A DNA stretch of 64,000 nt, taken from NCBI GenBank assembly GCA_943736015.1, contig OX031060.1, positions 16,257,501-16,321,500 of the forward strand, written 5' to 3'. The stretch comes from Tridacna crocea (Eukaryota; Mollusca; Bivalvia; Cardiida; Cardiidae). Position numbers and translations under genes: made by a program. Positions 1-11,735 of the stretch are shown here, one piece after another (within the stretch, counting starts at the first letter, position 1; the number at the start of each line of letters is the position of its first letter). Below the pieces are notes generated by a model. It made no database searches. It was not told where the DNA came from and worked only from the letters and a program-made list of their open reading frames with translations.

Positions 1-908
1 TCTGTTGAATGGGGGCTACTTGCACTATACAGAAATGAAGGAATTCTTAAAAATTCTTCTCTGAATCCGCTGGTCAGATTTTTAAATAATTTCACAGAGA
101 TGTTCTTTGGGTGACCCTTTTCAAAAAGTGTTCGCGAAATTTAGAGTCGTCAAGATACACAGCTCTGGTGAAAGGGGGCTACTTGCACTATATGGAAATA
201 TAGAAATTCTTAAAAATTGTTCTACTCTGAAACTGTTGGTCAGAATTTGAAATAATTTCACAGAAATGTTCCTTTGATGACCCTTTCCAAAAATTGTTTG
301 CGAAATTTTGATCCATCAAGAAACACAGCTCTGGTGAATGGGGGCTACTTGCACTATAGGGAAATGAAGAAATTCTTAAAAATTCTTCTCAGAAACCGCT
401 GGGCAGATTTCGAAATAATTTCACAGAAGTGTTCCTTGGATGACCCTTTTCAAAAGTTATTTGTGAAATTGTGATCCATCAAGAAACATGGCTCTGGTGA
501 ATGGGGGTTTTTTGCACTATATGGCTATGAAGAAATTCTTTAAAATTCTTCTTCTCTGAAACGGCTGATCAGATTTTGAAATAATCTCAAAGAAATGTTC
601 CTTTTGTAACCCTTTTCAAAAATTGTTGGCAAAATTCTGATTTGTCTAGAAACACGACCCTAGTGAATGGGGGCTACTTGCACTAATTGGTCTTTAAATT
701 TCTTTTTCTCTGAACAAAAATTGCTCGTGAAATTTTGAACCATCAAGAAACATGGCTCTGATGGCTGTGGGCTATTTACACTATTCATACATAAAGAAAT
801 TCTTGAAAATTCTTCATGCCTAAAATGGCTGATTAGATTTTGAAAAAAATGGCTATGGTTCTCTCAGAAATTCAGGTGAGCGATTGAGGGCCATCTTGGC
901 CTTCTTGT
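1..908 (+). repeat. T166 tandem-core element, copy 1 (left end outside window)
   Basis: Consists of diverged tandem units of about 166 bp, recognisable by 'TCTGAAACCGCTGG', 'GGTGACCCTTTTCAAAA' and 'GGCTACTTGCACTATA' blocks. The right end has the family terminus GGTGAGCGAT followed by the hairpin GGGCCATCTTGGCC. Same family as the copies at 22953-24018 and 49119-50707. Confidence 0.75.
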
Positions 909-1243
909 CTTCATATTTTGCTTTTAAATTGAATTTTGTGGGATGTTTTCAAAAAAACAACATTTTAACAATATGAAGGGGGAAACTGTCCCAAACACAG
1001 GGTATCTTGACCTGCCTCAGGTATGCTTACCTTGCCTGACTTTTGAACAAACTATAAAACTTTAGAATTAGCCATACTGAAAGTGTTTGCGAAGGCCAAT
1101 CAAAATTTAATGTCAGTGAAATGGAAGTACATGTATTGACACTAGAAAGAGTATGAAAATATGTGGGGAAAACTTTTAAAACTTTTTTCCTCAGGGTTAT
1201 TAGAGCTTTATCATGGATAAAAGAATATTAAGCTTTTTTTTTT
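909..1243. other. Unassigned AT-rich sequence
   Basis: No gene, recognisable repeat end or long reading frame seen. Confidence 0.4.
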
Positions 1244-1960
1244 TTAGCTCCACTGGCTCAAGCCCATTAGGCTTGTGTTCATCCATCCATCCATCTGTCT
1301 GTCCTTGCATGCATTAACTTTTATTTTTGATATCTTCTCTAAAACTACCCATATTATTTTGATGAAACTTCACAGAAATGGTCCTACCATGGTGAAAAGA
1401 ATATCATTCCTTCAAAAACTCTGGTTTTCATGGCAACAAAACTGAAAAATAAGTAATCTTTAAAAATCTCTTTTTCTTAAACCACAAAGCCTAGAGCTAC
1501 CAAATTTGGTATTAAGCTTTATGTAGTCCACCTATTCCAAATATGTTGAAGTTATAGCCCTGGGGCCTCATATTTGGCCCTAAGCAAGGGGTAAAAATTT
1601 TTACTGGGGCTGATATATGGAAAACTTTAAAAATCTTCTCATCCCCAGCCATAAAGCCTAGGGCTACCAAATTTTGCATGTAGCTTTATCTAGTAGACCT
1701 CTTCCAGGAAGGCCCAAATTATAATCCTGGGGTCACAAGCTTTATGTGGGCTCATAATTAAAGTAAAAACTTTGGAAATCTTCCTGTTACTAACTGCAAG
1801 ACCTTGGGCTACTTAGTTTAGTCCTGTCTCAAGGGTCTAATGTTGTACAGGGCCTCCATTGAGGAGACTGAAAATTACCTTGTTTATAACCACGCATGAT
1901 TCTAGACCTAGATTAATTGGTATGGGGCTTTATCTTGCAGGTCTCCACCAGACGTGATAC
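1244..1960 (+). repeat. T165 tandem-core element, copy 1
   Basis: Starts with the subterminal hairpin AGCTCCACTGG...CCATTAGGCTTGTG, then a CCAT/CTGT microsatellite, then diverged units of about 165 bp ('GGGCTACCAAATTTGGTAT', 'AGCTTTATCTAGTAGACC'). No terminal hairpin was found, so the right boundary is approximate. Confidence 0.55.
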
Positions 1961-1978
1961 AGTCTGAGCTATGGTTGT

Positions 1979-2204
1979 TTAACTCTTTACCAAACAAGAA
2001 CATTTAAAGTTGTCCACATTGAAAGGGTTGTAGACAACTATTTAAATTTGCTCATATAATGAAAATTATCTTTGGTATGGTAGAAAAAATTGCTGGAAAA
2101 CCAGAAAATGCTGGTAACCAGCATTATCTCCCTATATCAGAATATTTTCTAAAAGCTCTTACCTCAGGGTCATTAAAACTTGGGATTGTGTGGTTAAGAG
2201 TTAA
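1979..2204 (+). repeat. Family H MITE, full-length
   Basis: TTAA at both ends, with a diverged 5' half and a central palindrome around AATGCTGGTAACCAGCATT. Older copy with several arm mismatches. Confidence 0.7.
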
Positions 2205-2235
2205 CAAGACAGCTAATCAAAGGAGACAAATAGAC

Positions 2236-2481
2236 TTAACTTTATACTACACAATCCTGACTTTAAAACAACAACCCTGATGATGAAATCATTTTGAAAA
2301 CATTTAGGGAAAAGGAGAAAGTGCTGGTCACCAGTATTTTCTCCTTTTTTCAACAATTTTTTCCTTCTTATTTTCTTCCTTATTATGAACAATTTTTGTC
2401 ATTTGAGCCACCTTTATTTTTCGTCTGCAAGCACTTTTAATTTGGAGGAGTCTAGAATATTGTTGTTTGGTAAATAGTTAG
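2236..2481 (-). repeat. Family H MITE, full-length, diverged
   Basis: Begins TTAACTTTATACTACACAATCC and ends TTGTTTGGTAAATAGTTA. The palindrome is disrupted by an insertion in its right arm (TTTTTTCAACAATTTTTTCC). Separated from the preceding copy, which lies in opposite orientation, by about 30 bp. Confidence 0.65.
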
Positions 2482-2853
2482 AACAGTGAACATGATTGTA
2501 TTTTATTGTAATTTTAGCATAGACTTGTGGCATAGTTATACATGTGTCATTGTGGGTAAAGGACAAAATATTAATATGCTAAAATATTATAGTTACCAGC
2601 AAATCATACTCTTCCCAAGGAATCTTGTTTAGTCAGGTATTCTGCCATATTTTCAATGCAATATACCAATCACTAATTTTCTAATCTTATACATGTATAA
2701 TCAATCATTTTGTTTGAAGTCATTTTTGACCTCATTTTGTATATATTTTATAGAAGTGAATGGCTTTTATGGATATAAGCATGAACATCCGTCTAGCTGA
2801 TTTTGCATCTTCTTCTCTATAATTTATGAAATATTGTTATGTGGTGAAATCAT

Positions 2854-3419
2854 TTAAAGGTGGCCCTTCAGATATTGGGATGAAATTTTTTCAAAAAATA
2901 TAAAAAAAAAAATCATCCTTATACTCCCAAAGCCCTATAATTTTTATTCATTAAAGCCCAGTAGTCGAAAACCATCCAACAGCTAGATAAATTAGAGATT
3001 TACTACAGCCCAGGTCGACACTGAAGGGAAACATGGTTTATTTTTACATGAGCAACTTGCTCTTTTACGTACGGGAAATATACAGACGAAGCTTCAAACA
3101 TACTGTCCAAAGTTATAGACATTATGGAAAATAATTATGTTTGTTATGCTATGGAATTTAATAGTTATTAGTCATGTGCAAATCACCTAACATTCCCACA
3201 ATGGTTTTTTTGATTTTGGCAGAAAATCTAAAAATAGCTTAAGAGGGTATGTAGCCTTTTAGGGGAATACCACCAGAAAATAATTTTTTTTTTGTAATTT
3301 TATGATTCTGAATTACTGATGATTTGTACTGTTTTTTCATATAAATTTCATTGACATACTGTATATACATGTATTTTTTAATTTGGTGTGATGTGAAAAT
3401 TCTAAATACCCACCTTTAA
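2854..3419 (+). repeat. Family G TTAA-ended element, complete
   Basis: 566 bp with terminal inverted repeats TTAAAGGTGG / CCACCTTTAA. Contains the block GTGGCCCTTCAGATATTGGG near its left end and TTTGGTGTGATGTGAAAATT near its right end. No coding capacity. TTAA at both ends suggests a piggyBac-type target duplication (inference). Confidence 0.7.
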
Positions 3420-5009
3420 AGAATCTGGCCTTCGTCGGTATTTGAGATGAAATTTTATCAAACTTGTCAAGAAAAAATGTTATTAAGCTTATCAAAGGCT
3501 AGCTTAATAACATTTTCCGTTTGACTCACTAAATAACACCAATTTATGTCAGATCCTATATTTATCATAGTACAAGCATGGGAGAAAACTTTGCGAGAAA
3601 AGGAGGAAATGTTGGTTACTCTCCTTTTCCCACATTTTTTCAATGGCCTACACCCTTTGGGGTCATGAAAACTAGAAATTTATTCCTTTAGATTTAATAT
3701 ATTAAAGCATGTATGTGCAAAAAAAAAAGAAACTGTTTCAAAATGAGACATTGCTTATTATTGTGCCAAGTAGTGAAATTTATTTCTATGAGTAACTTTT
3801 TTGCTCAGTATTCATGAAAATTGCCCATGGAAAAAAAACAAAAAAATCTTCAAGGGGTATGTGTAATGTCTTACTACAAGTTATTTTTCTTCCTCTTCTG
3901 AACATATGTTTTTAAGATATAGAAGATCTTACTTGAGTTTTTATGTATTATCATTTATATCAAACAGGTTTATTACAATTGTATGACCCAAGCCATGGTG
4001 AGCGTCTAATACTGTACATTTAGTAAACTAGTTTGATAAAAATGATAATGTGAGAATCTATTTAACAAAATTAATGACATGCAAAAAAGTATCCTGTATC
4101 ATCACCTTCAGCCTCTATACAGTTCATGGGTACATATTTATGTTGTAGTTTGGTTTCAAATGTGTACATACTAACTAGATAGTTCTGTGAAATTACACCG
4201 AAAGAAGTGTGAAACAGTTTACAAAGGGTGAAGTCCACCTATTTCTGCAATAATATTGATTGTAAAAAACTTTGCTGCATTTCTTGGTTTTTATCAAATA
4301 TGAAAATCAAAACACTTCCCATGCATATACCTCTTAGCAACAGTAACGACATTTTTCCCTGAACGGCACAACAGTACTAATTCCCCCAGAAGCTGAGGTT
4401 GGTTTCTCTGGCTTCATGTGCTTGTGACTGAAAACTCATCAGAATCGGAACCCAAAAAACTATAACACACAGCCGTATTACATGTTTCATAAAGAAGTCA
4501 AGATTTAACTCTTAACCAAACGACAAAATTTCAGGCTTGTCCAAATTGAAAGCAGTAAATTTGACTAATTCTCTTTATTCCTTTTCTTATCTATGATGTG
4601 TATATTCATGTTGCAATTGTTTGTTGTTGATTTAAAGCACATATTAATGTTGAAATTGAAGTTTGCTCAAAGACATTTGTCTATTCAAGCCTTACTATAG
4701 AGTTTTTTTTAAAAACAGTAAATCTATAAAATTGTTTAAATGCATTTACAGTAATTTAGACAATCTACAGAGATCACAATTATGTTATACACAAAGCCTT
4801 ATCCATTTTATTTATTGTTCATCTCATAGCCTGTCGTATGAAAGCATTCAGAAATATTTTGGAAAGTGGAAAAAATTATTTTTATCCTTCCAAGGAAAAG
4901 TGCCATAAAGATTATTTATTTAACACATTACAACTCTTTGGTTTACCTTAGCAACCTGAGCCGGGCGAGCATTTGTAATCATCACAGGTATAATGTAAAT
5001 TGTCAGCTT
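3420..5009. other. No gene seen; AT-rich, family H fragment inside
   Basis: No supported reading frame. A short family H 5' piece (TTAACCAAACGACAAAATTT) lies near 4508-4560. The open frames around 4660-5090 are short, biased to the AT-rich background and have no recognisable domain. Confidence 0.4.
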
Positions 5010-5237
5010 TTAACCCTTCACTCCATAGATACTCATTTCTACACAGTGCTTGAAGGAGCCTTTGGAAAACATTGTGGCAAAAGGTGAAATTGCATGATGA
5101 GCAATTTCACCTTTTGTCACAATGTTTTCTATGCTATCAAAAGGTGTCATTTACACATAAGAAATGGCTGTATCCCTCCTGTCAATTTGGGGTGAATTAG
5201 AGATACCATAAAATTGCCTTATGGGGTAAAGGGTTAA
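5010..5237. repeat. Family H variant with divergent palindrome
   Basis: Ends TTAACCCTTCACTCCATA and TATGGGGTAAAGGGTTAA. The core arms read AAAGGTGAAATTGC and GCAATTTCACCTTT. They differ from the family consensus (GGAGAAAATGC) on both sides, yet still pair with each other. Confidence 0.65.
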
Positions 5238-5314
5238 GCTATGAGCACTGTAAAGGCAACAGAGTCCAGCAGTTCTCTGGGTCAGAATTTAATTAGGTTG
5301 GTCAAGTACGTGTT

Positions 5315-5717
5315 CATCTTCGCAAGCCAAGTTTACGATCACTACGTGGATCTTACCTTGGCTGATTGAGCCCAATTTCGAGATTCCTGCTATGCGCCCT
5401 CTATTGGATGTTGGTTATTACTCCCCTTTACATCATGTTTCTAAAAGCAAATGAAATATCATTTTTCAAACCGCTTACAAATACACATGAAGTGATAAGC
5501 AGACATCAACGTGGGTTTCCATGTTTTACCTTTTATTCGAAAGGTAGAGACCTTGTTCTATTTTTATCAAAGATGAAATGCTACGAGCGATTTAATTTGT
5601 TGCAGCTAGAGCTTGCTGCATCCAATGAAAGAGCATATCGGGTGAATGTAAAAATCAAGCTTGATCCGCCAAGGGTAGAGTAACATAGTGAATCGTCGGC
5701 CTTGCCTTGCGAAGATG
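5315..5717. mobile_element. Mutator-like non-autonomous DNA transposon (403 bp)
   Basis: Perfect 12-bp terminal inverted repeats CATCTTCGCAAG / CTTGCGAAGATG, extending imperfectly to about 35 bp. Flanked by 9-bp direct repeats GTACGTGTT (5306-5314) and GTACATGTT (5718-5726), 8 of 9 identical. A 9-bp duplication is typical of Mutator/MULE superfamilies. An internal 105-codon open frame (5366-5683, no ATG at its start) has no recognisable domain. Confidence 0.6.
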
Positions 5718-5875
5718 GTACATGTTATATGGAAAGATAGTGTGCACTGTACAGGTCACTTTTTGTCCAGCACTCATAAGCCTTTATCTGGTTGGTTGTT
5801 ACAATTGTAACTGGGACAGGTAACATAGTGTGAAAAAGGAGGTCACCAGATCAGGTCGGTATTTACAAACCATTC

Positions 5876-6104
5876 TTAACTCATTACCAAACGACAATAT
5901 TTTTGGCTTGTCAAAATTGAAAGCATTTGCAGACGACAAAATAAAAGTGACTGAAAATTTGAAATTTGTTTTGTGAAGGATAGAAAACATTGTGGGAAAA
6001 GGAGAAAATGCTGGTTACCAGCATTTTCTCCTTTTCCCACAATGTTTTCTAAAGGCTTCTTTCTCAGGGGCATCAAAAGAAGGGATTGTGTGGTGATGGG
6101 TTAA
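5876..6104 (+). repeat. Family H MITE, full-length (229 bp)
   Basis: Near-consensus copy bounded by TTAA. It has the 67-nt palindrome with unbroken arms. Confidence 0.8.
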
Positions 6105-6415
6105 GAACATTTTAGTCTTATTCTAAATGATTTTCCAACTTTAAAAGTAACACAAATTCTGATTGGCTATACCATATGAAAAAGAAACTTTTGCAAATTA
6201 TATACACAATAAAAATTCATCCGAAAGTGCATTTACAATAATTTGGAAATTTGTAACAATGATTCCGTGTCGTTGTTTTGGACTTTTTGTGACACGATAT
6301 TGACATTAAAGTATACCAGTCTTGTTTATGTACTGGTATGTTTTGCGAGGATGTTTTGAATGTCCAGCATACTTTAGAAGATACAACACTGCCTGAAAAA
6401 TGAGGGTAATTTACT

Positions 6416-6625
6416 TTGACTCATTCTAACAGAATTTTTGATCCTTTACTGATGGCTGAATCCTTCATTAAATCAAAAGCATTAGCAGACAAGAAAATGA
6501 ATGTGACCCAAAGAAATTTGTCATTGACAAATAAAATTATGGAAAAAGTGGTCTGATTTTGTCCTTTTTCCACAGTGTTTTCAAAAGCCTTTATCCTTAG
6601 GGTCATTTGAGACTGTGGTATAGTA
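6416..6625 (+). repeat. Family H MITE, degenerate
   Basis: Retains GACTCATTCTAACAGAAT, GCAGACAAGAAAATGAATGT and CCTTTTTCCACAGTGTTTTC blocks. The left palindrome arm is largely lost. Confidence 0.45.
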
Positions 6626-6639
6626 CTGTATAGGTTTTA

Positions 6640-6755
6640 TGGAAAGTGAAAGTAGCTGCAGGCAACCAGCATTTTCTCCTTTTCCCACAATGTTTTCTAC
6701 CCTTCACAAAACACATTTCAAATTTTCAGTCGCTTTTATTTTGTCATCTGCAACT
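6640..6755 (-). repeat. Family H MITE, half copy
   Basis: Begins inside the palindrome (CCAGCATTTTCTCCTTTTCC) and runs to TTTTGTCATCTGCAA. The TTAA end is missing. Confidence 0.6.
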
Positions 6756-6849
6756 AGTGATGATATGATATCATCACTAGTAATGTTATTCACTGTAAAA
6801 AATTGAAAAAATAATGCTCTTAGAAATTCCGGTAATTCGCTGATAAAAA

Positions 6850-7390
6850 TATAATAAATAGAGTTTATTTCACCAGCTTGTGGTTAATATGGGGAAATAT
6901 TTGTTGAAAAAGAGAAAGGTTTGCAAAAACAACGAGTGCTGCAGGCTGATGAAATAAATTATATATTATATTTCCTCTGATTATTTTGTCAACAAATGCC
7001 AATTTTAAAACTAGTGATCTCAAGTCAATTAACCGATTAACCCATTACCACACAATCCCTACTTTTGACGCCACCGAAAAAGAAGCCTTTAGAAAACATT
7101 GTGGGAAAAGGATAAAATGCTGGTAACCAGCATTTTCTCCTTTTCCCACAATGTTTTCTACCCTTCACAAAACAGATTTAAAATTTTCAGCCACTTTTAT
7201 TTTGTCGTCTGCAAATGCTTTCAATATGGACCAGTCTAAAATATTGTCGTTTGGTAATGGGTTAAGTTAATTTTTAGCAAAGTAGAACAAAAAAAGTTGT
7301 TTCAGATTTTCAGCTGGAGGAAAATATTCACTGCGACTGGGAAATAATTTTCCCCCAGCTTAAAATACATGTATGTCATTTCTTTACCCA
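6850..7390 (-). repeat. Long dispersed repeat related to 62275-62590
   Basis: Reverse-complement matches to the element at 62275-62590 on both sides of an inserted family H copy (7037-7265): TTTATTTCACCAGCTTGTGG and CTGATTATTTTGTCAACAAA to the left, GAGGAAAATATTCACTG to the right. This dates the H insertion as later than this repeat. Confidence 0.55.
7037..7265 (-). repeat. Family H MITE, full-length (229 bp)
   Basis: Bounded by TTAACCCATTACC and GGTAATGGGTTAA. Inserted at a TTAA within the dispersed repeat 6850-7390. Confidence 0.8.
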
Positions 7391-7846
7391 TAACATTTCT
7401 AATACTAGACACATGAAATATAATATAATCTTTTATTGTGTGTGGTTGGGTAATAATCATGTTAGTCGCAAAAAAAAGACTTCTAAAAACAGGCAAGAAC
7501 TAAACAAAAGACAAAGCTTCCTTGCAAATTCTAACATAGTTTTGAAATAAATTCTTTGTCAACAACTACCAGTTGAACTGACCATACAACCAATGACAGA
7601 TTGTCATTGTCACAATAATTTCCATACTTCTAAATGGTATTATATAAATTCAAATGCATTTAAAGAAGCGCTTTATTTACATTTTGGCCTTTATTGTTAC
7701 TGTAAGTGATGGGATATATTCTGTCTAATTGTCATCAAAAACAGTGGGGGTAGAAAAGAAAATGTTCAATACCAGCTGTTCTTCTTTTTAGACAATCTTT
7801 CCAAAGGCCTTTTAACTCATGGTGTAAGAAGAAGAGAATTGTTTTC

Positions 7847-8072
7847 TTAACTGTTTATCAAACAACAAGAATTTAAAATTGTATTAATCAAAAAGCTTTG
7901 CAGACAGCAAAACATGTGCCTCAGAGATTGAAATTTCTTTTAACTTGTGTGGAAAACATCGTGTTAAAAGGAGAAAATGCTGGTTACCAGCATTTTCTCC
8001 TTTCCCCACAATGTTTTCAACAGCCTATTTGGTCAGAGCTGTTATAAGTCGGGATTTTGTGGTAAAGATTAA
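7847..8072 (+). repeat. Family H MITE, full-length
   Basis: TTAACTGTTTATCAAACAAC to GGTAAAGATTAA. Core palindrome GGAGAAAATGCTGGTTACC with its right arm. Confidence 0.7.
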
Positions 8073-8309
8073 AGATGAAAATTATTAACTTTTGCATCGT
8101 TATCTTATTTACTTGTACCATACCTAATTAATTATAGTCCAGATGTTATGGATTTAAATTATTGTTTTAATAACAGAACATTTTAATAGAATATATATTA
8201 ATGATATTCAAGAAGAGATTTTATAGAATAAATTAATGACTTAAAATTATTAGTATGTATGTTTAATTATCTTGCTATCTTGTTATTGTATCATTCTTTT
8301 ATTCTTGTT

Positions 8310-8512
8310 TCAAACTTTGGACTTGTCCAAATTGAGCACATCTGCAGACATAAAGTTAAATATTGCTCAAATGATGCAAATTGTCTTGAAAAGATGGGTA
8401 ATAATGTGAGAAATAGAGAAAATGTTTCTTACCACCATTTTCACCTTTCCCACAATATTTTTTAATCTTCTCCAAAATCATTAAACATGAGATTGTTTGG
8501 AATAGGGTTTAT
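8310..8512 (+). repeat. Family H MITE, degenerate
   Basis: GGACTTGTCCAAATTGAGCA, AGAGAAAATGTTTCTTACCA and CACCTTTCCCACAATA remain. Ends not intact. Confidence 0.45.
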
Positions 8513-9181
8513 CATTTGTGGGGTGACATTGTTTCTGTATGTACTAAATATTATTGTTTCATTGAGCCAAAGTTATTGAGCATAATAAACTTTGAGAATG
8601 TGTTGTTTATATATAAAAGGAGAAAAAAATGAAGCTTTTGTTTTGTGTCATTTTTTATGCGTGAAGGGTTGTATTTTTGTTATGGCCCAGATCATCCTGT
8701 CCATCTGTTAGCAGTTTCTTGTGTGCTCATCTCCTACAGTTTTCATTGGAATAACTTAAAACTTATCACAATGAATCTTTATGATTTATAGTTGTGTGTG
8801 TGACTTTTACAATTTAGATCTCTGTAGGCCGTCTAGATTTTAACCCATTTCACTGAAAAGTCCCTTTAGTGGTATACATGTATGTGCCGTTTGCTAAGCT
8901 CTTGTTTCACTTGTTTAACTACCTCTCAGCCCCATTCCATATTATGTTGTAAAATGGTCACCTTGGTTTAAAAAAGTAGATCATCAGGTCAAATCTTTAA
9001 AATAAAACCTTGTGTATGCTCTGGAAGCCGCAATTTCAGCCCCATCCTCATAAAAGTTTGCCAGAATGTTTTTATGCTATTGCTGATGCATTTTCAAGTT
9101 TTAGTATATCGGATCTAAAAATATGTTGTTTTGATAAATCTCTAGAGACCACCTTTTCGCTTTGATGCTCATCAAACTAGG
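8513..9181. other. Repeat-derived, no gene
   Basis: From about 8640 the sequence resembles the start of a tandem-core element (TATGCGTGAAGGGTTG, then diverged units). No reading frame supported. Confidence 0.35.
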
Positions 9182-9385
9182 CTAAACCTTCTCCAAATGA
9201 CAAATTTTAGACTGTCCCAAACTCCAAGTGTTTGCAGATGACAATTTTGAATTTGATAAGAACGGCAAAAAGTTTTCCAATAGGCTAGAAAACACTATTA
9301 CGAATTTCTCCTTTTCCCACATTGTTTTCTAAAGACTTGTAATGCTGACACGTAAAAACCAGGGCTTGTTTGGGAAAGAGTAAAA
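9182..9385 (+). repeat. Family H MITE, 'AACCAGGGCTTG' subfamily
   Basis: Shares GACTGTCCCAAACTCCAAGT and CACGTAAAAACCAGGGCTTG with the copies at 32668-32816 and 40999-41189. One palindrome arm is mostly deleted. Confidence 0.6.
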
Positions 9386-9530
9386 ATGCTTTGCTGATAC
9401 CATAACTCTAGACAAGAGGGCCATGATGGCCCTGTTGTAGCTCACCTGAGTCTTGAGACCAAATGTAACCCTTTTTCAATCTATTTTGAGATATTACGGC
9501 AGATTCTGTGATTTTGACCTTTTTAGCTCT

Positions 9531-10950
9531 ACTGGCTTTCAGCCAGCAGAGCTTATGTCATGGCGTGGTTTCCGTCGTCCGTCTGTCTGTCCGTCCGTCC
9601 GTTAGTCTTTTTCTTGTTTACGCGATAAAGTCTTCATTTTTGGTCAGATTTTCATGAAACTTACACAGTTTGTTTATCTCATCAATAGCTTTAACCCTAT
9701 TAATTTTGAAAAAAATCCAACCAACAGTTTTGGAAAAGTAGCCATTTCAGATTTGAAATTTCCATTTCTTGTTTACGCGATAAAGTCTGTATTTGTGGTC
9801 AGATTTCCATGAAACTTGCAGAGTTTGTTTATCTTATCAATAGCTTCAACCCTATTGATTTTGAAAAAAATCCAATAAATAGTATGGGAAAAGTAGCCAT
9901 TTCAAGTTTAAAACCTTCATTTCTTGTTTACGAGATAAAGTCTTCATTTTTGGTCAGATTTTCGAGAAACTTACACAGTTTGTTTATCTCATCAATAGCT
10001 TTAACCCTATTGATTTTGAAAAAAATCTGACAAACAGTATGGGAAAAGTAGCCATTTCAGGTTTAAAATTTCCATTTCTTGTTTATGCAATAAAGTTTGT
10101 ATTTGTGGTCAGATTTCCATGAAACTTGCAGAGATTGTTTGTCTTATCAATAGCTTCAACCCTATTGATTTTGAAAAAAATCCGACAAAACAATATGGGA
10201 AAAGCAGCCATTTCAAGTTTAAAACCTTCATTTCTTGTTTACATGATAAAGTCTTCATTTTTGGTCAGATTTTCATGAAACTTACACAGTTTGTTTATCT
10301 CATCAATAGCTTTAACCCCATTGATTTTGAAAAACATCTGACAAAAAGTATGGGAAAAGTAGCCATTTCAAGTTTAAAATTTCTATTTCTTATTTATGGG
10401 ATAAAGTCTGTATTTGTGGTCAGATTTCCATGAAACTTGCAGAGTCTCTTTATCTTATCAATAGCTCCAACCCTATGAATTTTGAAAAAAACCCATAAAA
10501 CAGTATGGGAAAAGTAGCCATTTGAAGTTGAAAACTTTCATTTCTTGTTTATGCGATAAAGTCTGCATTTGAGGTCAGATTTTCATGAAATTTGCATAGC
10601 TTGTTTATATAATCAATAGGTTAAACCCTATTGATTTTGAAAAACATCCAACAAACAGTATGGGAAAAGTAGTCATTTCAAGTTGAACAATTTCATTGCT
10701 TGTTTACATGGTAAAGTATTTATTTGTGATCAGATTTTTGTGAATTTTTCAGCTTATTTATCCCATCAATAGCTTTTTAACCCTGTTGAGTTTGAAAAAA
10801 ATCAACAAACAGTAATGGAAAAGTAGCCATTTTGAGTTGAAAATGTCAATTTTTTGTCCTTTTGCATAATGAATTCCTAATGTATGCTTGATTTTAAAGC
10901 AAAATCTCTGCCAGTAGAGCATATTCAGGCCCTTCAGGGCCTTCTAGTTT
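9531..10950 (+). repeat. T155 tandem-core element, both ends present
   Basis: Left end AGCTCTACTGGCTTTCAGCC with hairpin and a GTCC/GTCT microsatellite. Then eight units of about 155 bp, with 'GGTCAGATTT' at 9642, 9797, 9952, 10107, 10263, 10418 and 10573, and GATCAG at 10728. The right end is CCAGTAGAGC plus hairpin AGGCCCTTCAGGGCCT and TCTAGT. Subterminal inverted repeats (AGCTCTACTGG / CCAGTAGAGC), a 3' hairpin and a CTAG-T end suggest a non-autonomous Helitron-like element (inference). Confidence 0.65.
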
Positions 10951-11158
10951 CATAAGTATTGGACAGAAAATGTAGCCTCAAGAGTATACGCAAGGTTTTT
11001 CCAAGACATGAGATGGCAACTTAGATTTTATCCAATGTGATCCATTTTCAATGTCATCATACTGGTCACGTTGACATACATTCTGACTAATTTTCATAAA
11101 TGTTGGACAGAAAATGATGACTCTAGAGCTATAGAAGCTATTTTAAAAGTCTGACCTA

Positions 11159-11352
11159 GGCCCGTATTCACCACCCATTTTTGAGAATATTTTTTGGTCT
11201 TATTCTCCAAGGTTTTCTATATTTGCAAGTAACAGAACTTCTGATTGGCTAAACCGAATGGTTTAGCCAATCAGAAGTTGTTTTACTTACAAATGTAGAA
11301 AATTCTTGAGAAACAAAGAACGTTCCTAAGAATGGTTGGTGAAAATGGGCCC
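11159..11352. repeat. Foldback element, GGCCCGTATTCACC ends
   Basis: Nearly the whole 194 bp is an inverted repeat. The ends are GGCCCGTATTCACC / GGTGAAAATGGGCC, and the centre is CTTCTGATTGGCTAAACC paired with GGTTTAGCCAATCAGAAG. Related copies at 58711-58875 and 58879-59072. Confidence 0.75.
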
Positions 11353-11532
11353 AGGTGGTGACCAAGTTTTTTACCTGATGTGACCCATTTTTCAAAGTCA
11401 TTCAAGATATGTTATGACAAACATTCTGACCAACATTTATGAGTATTTGACTAAAATGAGACTATGGGGTACACATCTACAGATGGCAACATAAAAATTA
11501 CTCAAAAGATGGAATTTGTCTCTAGATATAGG

Positions 11533-11735
11533 TTAACTCTCTACCACACAATCCCGACTTAACAACCCTGAGGAAGAGGCCTTAGGAAAACATGTTAGGA
11601 AAAGGAGAAAATGTTGGTTACCAGTATTTTCTACAGTACCAAATACAGAAATCATCATATTACCAAGATTTAATTTGTTGCCTGCAGATGCTTTGAATTT
11701 GGTCTAGTCCAAAAGCTTGTTTATTGGTAAAGAAA
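11533..11735 (-). repeat. Family H MITE, right palindrome arm deleted
   Basis: TTAACTCTCTACCACACAATCC start. GGAGAAAATGTTGGTTACC is present but most of the second arm is missing. Confidence 0.6.

Larger units (their letters stand above)
9413..11530 (-). repeat. T148-type tandem-core element, interrupted
   Basis: Starts ACAAGAGGGCCATGATGGCC, then AGCTCACCTGAG. Continues after an inserted T155 element (9531-10950) as ATTGGACAGAAAATGTAGCC, and again after a foldback element (11159-11352) as GGTGACCAAGTTTTTTACC. The three pieces are one older element split by two later insertions. Confidence 0.6.

Noticed and set aside
5366..5683. 105-codon frame inside the Mutator-like element as a gene
   Set aside because: No ATG at the start, no domain, and it lies wholly within a short non-autonomous transposon.
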